Below are positions 6,169 through 7,160 of a DNA stretch of 7,160 bases, in pieces. This DNA is from Rubrobacter sp. (GTDB lineage Bacteria > Actinomycetota > Rubrobacteria > Rubrobacterales > Rubrobacteraceae): the NCBI GenBank assembly GCA_016781705.1, contig JADDPV010000280.1, positions 1-7,160 on the forward strand, given 5' to 3'. A program made the position numbers and the translations under genes. Below the pieces are notes generated by a model. It saw nothing but the letters and a program-made list of their open reading frames with translations, searched no databases and was not told the DNA's origin. Positions within the stretch are counted from its first letter, which is position 1. Each line of letters opens with the position of its first letter.

Positions 6169-6216
6169 GATGTGCCCCTGGCGCGACCGGGGTTAGAGTA
6201 TTCGCAGGAGCAAGAG

Positions 6217-6222
6217 AAGGAG
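6217..6222 (+). promoter_or_regulatory. Ribosome-binding site of the protease gene
   Basis: AAGGAG, 6 nt before the ATG at 6229. It fixes the start there instead of at the in-frame GTG at 6172, which would add 19 residues encoded by the right inverted-repeat arm and has no comparable site. Confidence 0.7.
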
Positions 6223-6228
6223 ACGAGC

Positions 6229-7131
6229 ATGGAGCACACGAATACTTTGGCCGCCCTGTCCGACGGGATGGCCGATGCGGTCGCGGCCATAGGTCCCGCT
6301 GTGGTGCGGGTAAACGGCAGGAGGCGGCGCTCGGGGACCGGGGTGGTGTACGGCCCGAACACGGTCCTGACTGCCAGCCACGTGCTGGAGCGGGAGGAGG
6401 ACTTGAGCGTGGACCTGCACGACGGGCGCACCCTAACCGCGAGGTTCGCCGGCAGGGACCATTCGACGGATCTCGCGTTGCTGCGGGTTGAGGGTCTCGA
6501 CGTCGAGGCGGTTACGCCGGCCGAGGGGGAGGCCAGAGTCGGCCAGCTCGCGCTGGCTGTGGGAAGCACCTCCTCCCGCGGCGAAGGTCCGAGGGCTACC
6601 CTCGGGGTAGTCAGCGCCGTAGGCGGTCCGGTACGCACGTGGCGGGGGCCGAGGCTAGATCGCTACATCCAGACCGACGCGACCCCTTACCCGGGGTTCT
6701 CGGGCGGGCCCCTCATCGACGTGGAGGGGAAGGTGCTCGGCATCCTGGTCTCGGGATCTCGGGGCACTGCGTTCGCGATCCCGGCCGACCTCGCCTGGCG
6801 CGTCGCCGGGACGCTGGAGGAGCGGGGCTCTCTCAAGCGCGGCTACCTCGGCATCCTGAGCCAGCCGGTGCGGCTCCCTGATGGGGGGCGGCTGGGCCTC
6901 ACGCAGAAGGGTGGCCTGCTGGTGGTAGGGGTCGAGGACGGGAGCCCCGCCGGGCACGGCGGCCTCATCGTCGGCGACATCCTGGCTACCCTCGACGGCC
7001 AGCCGGTGGAGGACACCGACGACCTGCTCGGGCTGCTCGGGGGCGAGAGGGTAGGACGGGCGGTCCCGGTCAAGCTGGTGCGCGGCGGAGAGCTCAAGGA
7101 GCTCGAGATAACTGTCGGCGAGCGCGGCTAG
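6229..7131 (+). CDS. Trypsin-like serine protease with PDZ domain (HtrA/DegP-type, S1C)
   Basis: Predicted protein quality-control protease, 300 residues. The protease domain shows the full catalytic triad: His51 in TVLTASHVL, Asp81 in HSTDLALLRV and Ser158 in GFSGGPLIDVEGKVLGI. The serine motif reads GFSGGPL instead of the commoner GNSGGPL. QTDATPYPG (148-156) precedes it and AFAIPADLAW (181-190) closes the domain, both typical of HtrA proteins. A single PDZ domain follows from about residue 205 (GYLGI) through LVVGVEDGSPAGHGGLIVGDILATLDGQPV to the end. No signal peptide, transmembrane segment or lipobox is present from either possible start, whereas classical HtrA/DegP proteins are exported or membrane-anchored. 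The protein therefore appears cytoplasmic. It diverges from the glycosyltransferase, and another gene follows 12 nt after the stop on the same strand. Confidence 0.92.
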   Translation: MEHTNTLAALSDGMADAVAAIGPAVVRVNGRRRRSGTGVVYGPNTVLTASHVLEREEDLSVDLHDGRTLTARFAGRDHSTDLALLRVEGLDVEAVTPAEGEARVGQLALAVGSTSSRGEGPRATLGVVSAVGGPVRTWRGPRLDRYIQTDATPYPGFSGGPLIDVEGKVLGILVSGSRGTAFAIPADLAWRVAGTLEERGSLKRGYLGILSQPVRLPDGGRLGLTQKGGLLVVGVEDGSPAGHGGLIVGDILATLDGQPVEDTDDLLGLLGGERVGRAVPVKLVRGGELKELEITVGERG

Positions 7132-7143
7132 GGGGTGGTCGAG

Positions 7144-7160
7144 ATGAACGACGAGTCCTC
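7144..7160 (+). CDS. Start of an unidentified downstream gene (3' end outside window)
   Basis: ATG at 7144 follows the protease stop by 12 nt and opens a frame reading MNDES to the window edge. A G-rich run at 7131-7138 could serve as ribosome-binding site. An in-frame GTG at 7135 is an alternative start. Its position implies cotranscription with the protease. Nothing about the product can be inferred from five codons. Confidence 0.45.

Larger units (their letters stand above)
6065..6191. repeat. 15-bp perfect inverted repeat flanking the divergent control region
   Basis: CCCGGTCGCGCCAGG at 6065-6079 recurs as its exact reverse complement CCTGGCGCGACCGGG at 6177-6191. Allowing one mismatch, the arms extend to 6065-6082 and 6174-6191 (17 of 18). 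The 91-bp spacer holds the direct repeats and palindrome listed separately. The left arm overlaps the ribosome-binding site and probable 5' leader of the glycosyltransferase; the right arm lies 38 nt before the protease ATG. The symmetric placement suggests paired sites for one regulator serving both genes, or arms of a DNA loop (inference). Confidence 0.65.

Noticed and set aside
6065..6191. Short non-autonomous mobile element (MITE) bounded by the inverted repeat
   Set aside because: No target-site duplication flanks the arms, one arm includes a functional ribosome-binding site, and no second copy is present in the window; paired regulatory sites fit better, although a genome search could reopen this.
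6172..6228. GTG start adding 19 residues to the protease
   Set aside because: No ribosome-binding site, the added residues lie over the inverted-repeat arm and add no signal peptide; the ATG at 6229 has AAGGAG at ideal spacing.

Overview
The window looks like chromosomal DNA from a very GC-rich bacterium. G/C-ending codons dominate, GTG and TTG starts occur, and genes are packed with short overlaps. The gene order ybaB-recR, the protein style and the Shine-Dalgarno sites suggest an actinobacterium, possibly of the Rubrobacter type. That assignment is inference: no rRNA or other marker is present.

Left part (1-3654, + strand): a tight, apparently translationally coupled cluster of genome-maintenance genes. 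It runs from the 3' end of a YbaB/EbfC nucleoid-associated protein gene, to recR (6-nt gap, TTG start), to a DExH helicase with a C-terminal cysteine cluster of the MrfA/YprA/Hrq1 type (11-nt overlap), to a small Rossmann-like TIGR00725/LOG-superfamily protein (4-nt GTGA overlap). A short-chain dehydrogenase/reductase follows after 39 nt with its own strong ribosome-binding site (3694-4392). It may be part of the same transcript or separately expressed.

Middle part (4393-4752): a less GC-rich gap between convergent genes. It holds a long near-perfect stem-loop (4418-4454) that could stop transcription from both sides. It also holds a short minus-strand ORF (4475-4591, 38 codons) with a perfect GGAGGT site and strong GC3 bias. 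Upstream of that ORF lies a perfect 7-5-7 palindrome (4637-4655) that could be an operator. No long ORF covers this mini-gene, and it is the best candidate here for something undescribed.

Right part (4753-7160): a minus-strand GT1-family glycosyltransferase diverges from a plus-strand trypsin-like (S1C/HtrA-type) protease with a C-terminal PDZ domain but no visible export signal. Their 177-bp shared intergenic region is rich in structure. It has a 15-bp perfect inverted repeat flanking the region (17/18 when extended), an 11-bp direct repeat, a 12-bp perfect palindrome, and a good -10 box for the glycosyltransferase. The arrangement suggests a shared divergent control region. A further gene starts at the right edge (7144).

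No tRNA, rRNA, CRISPR array, insertion sequence or phage gene was seen.
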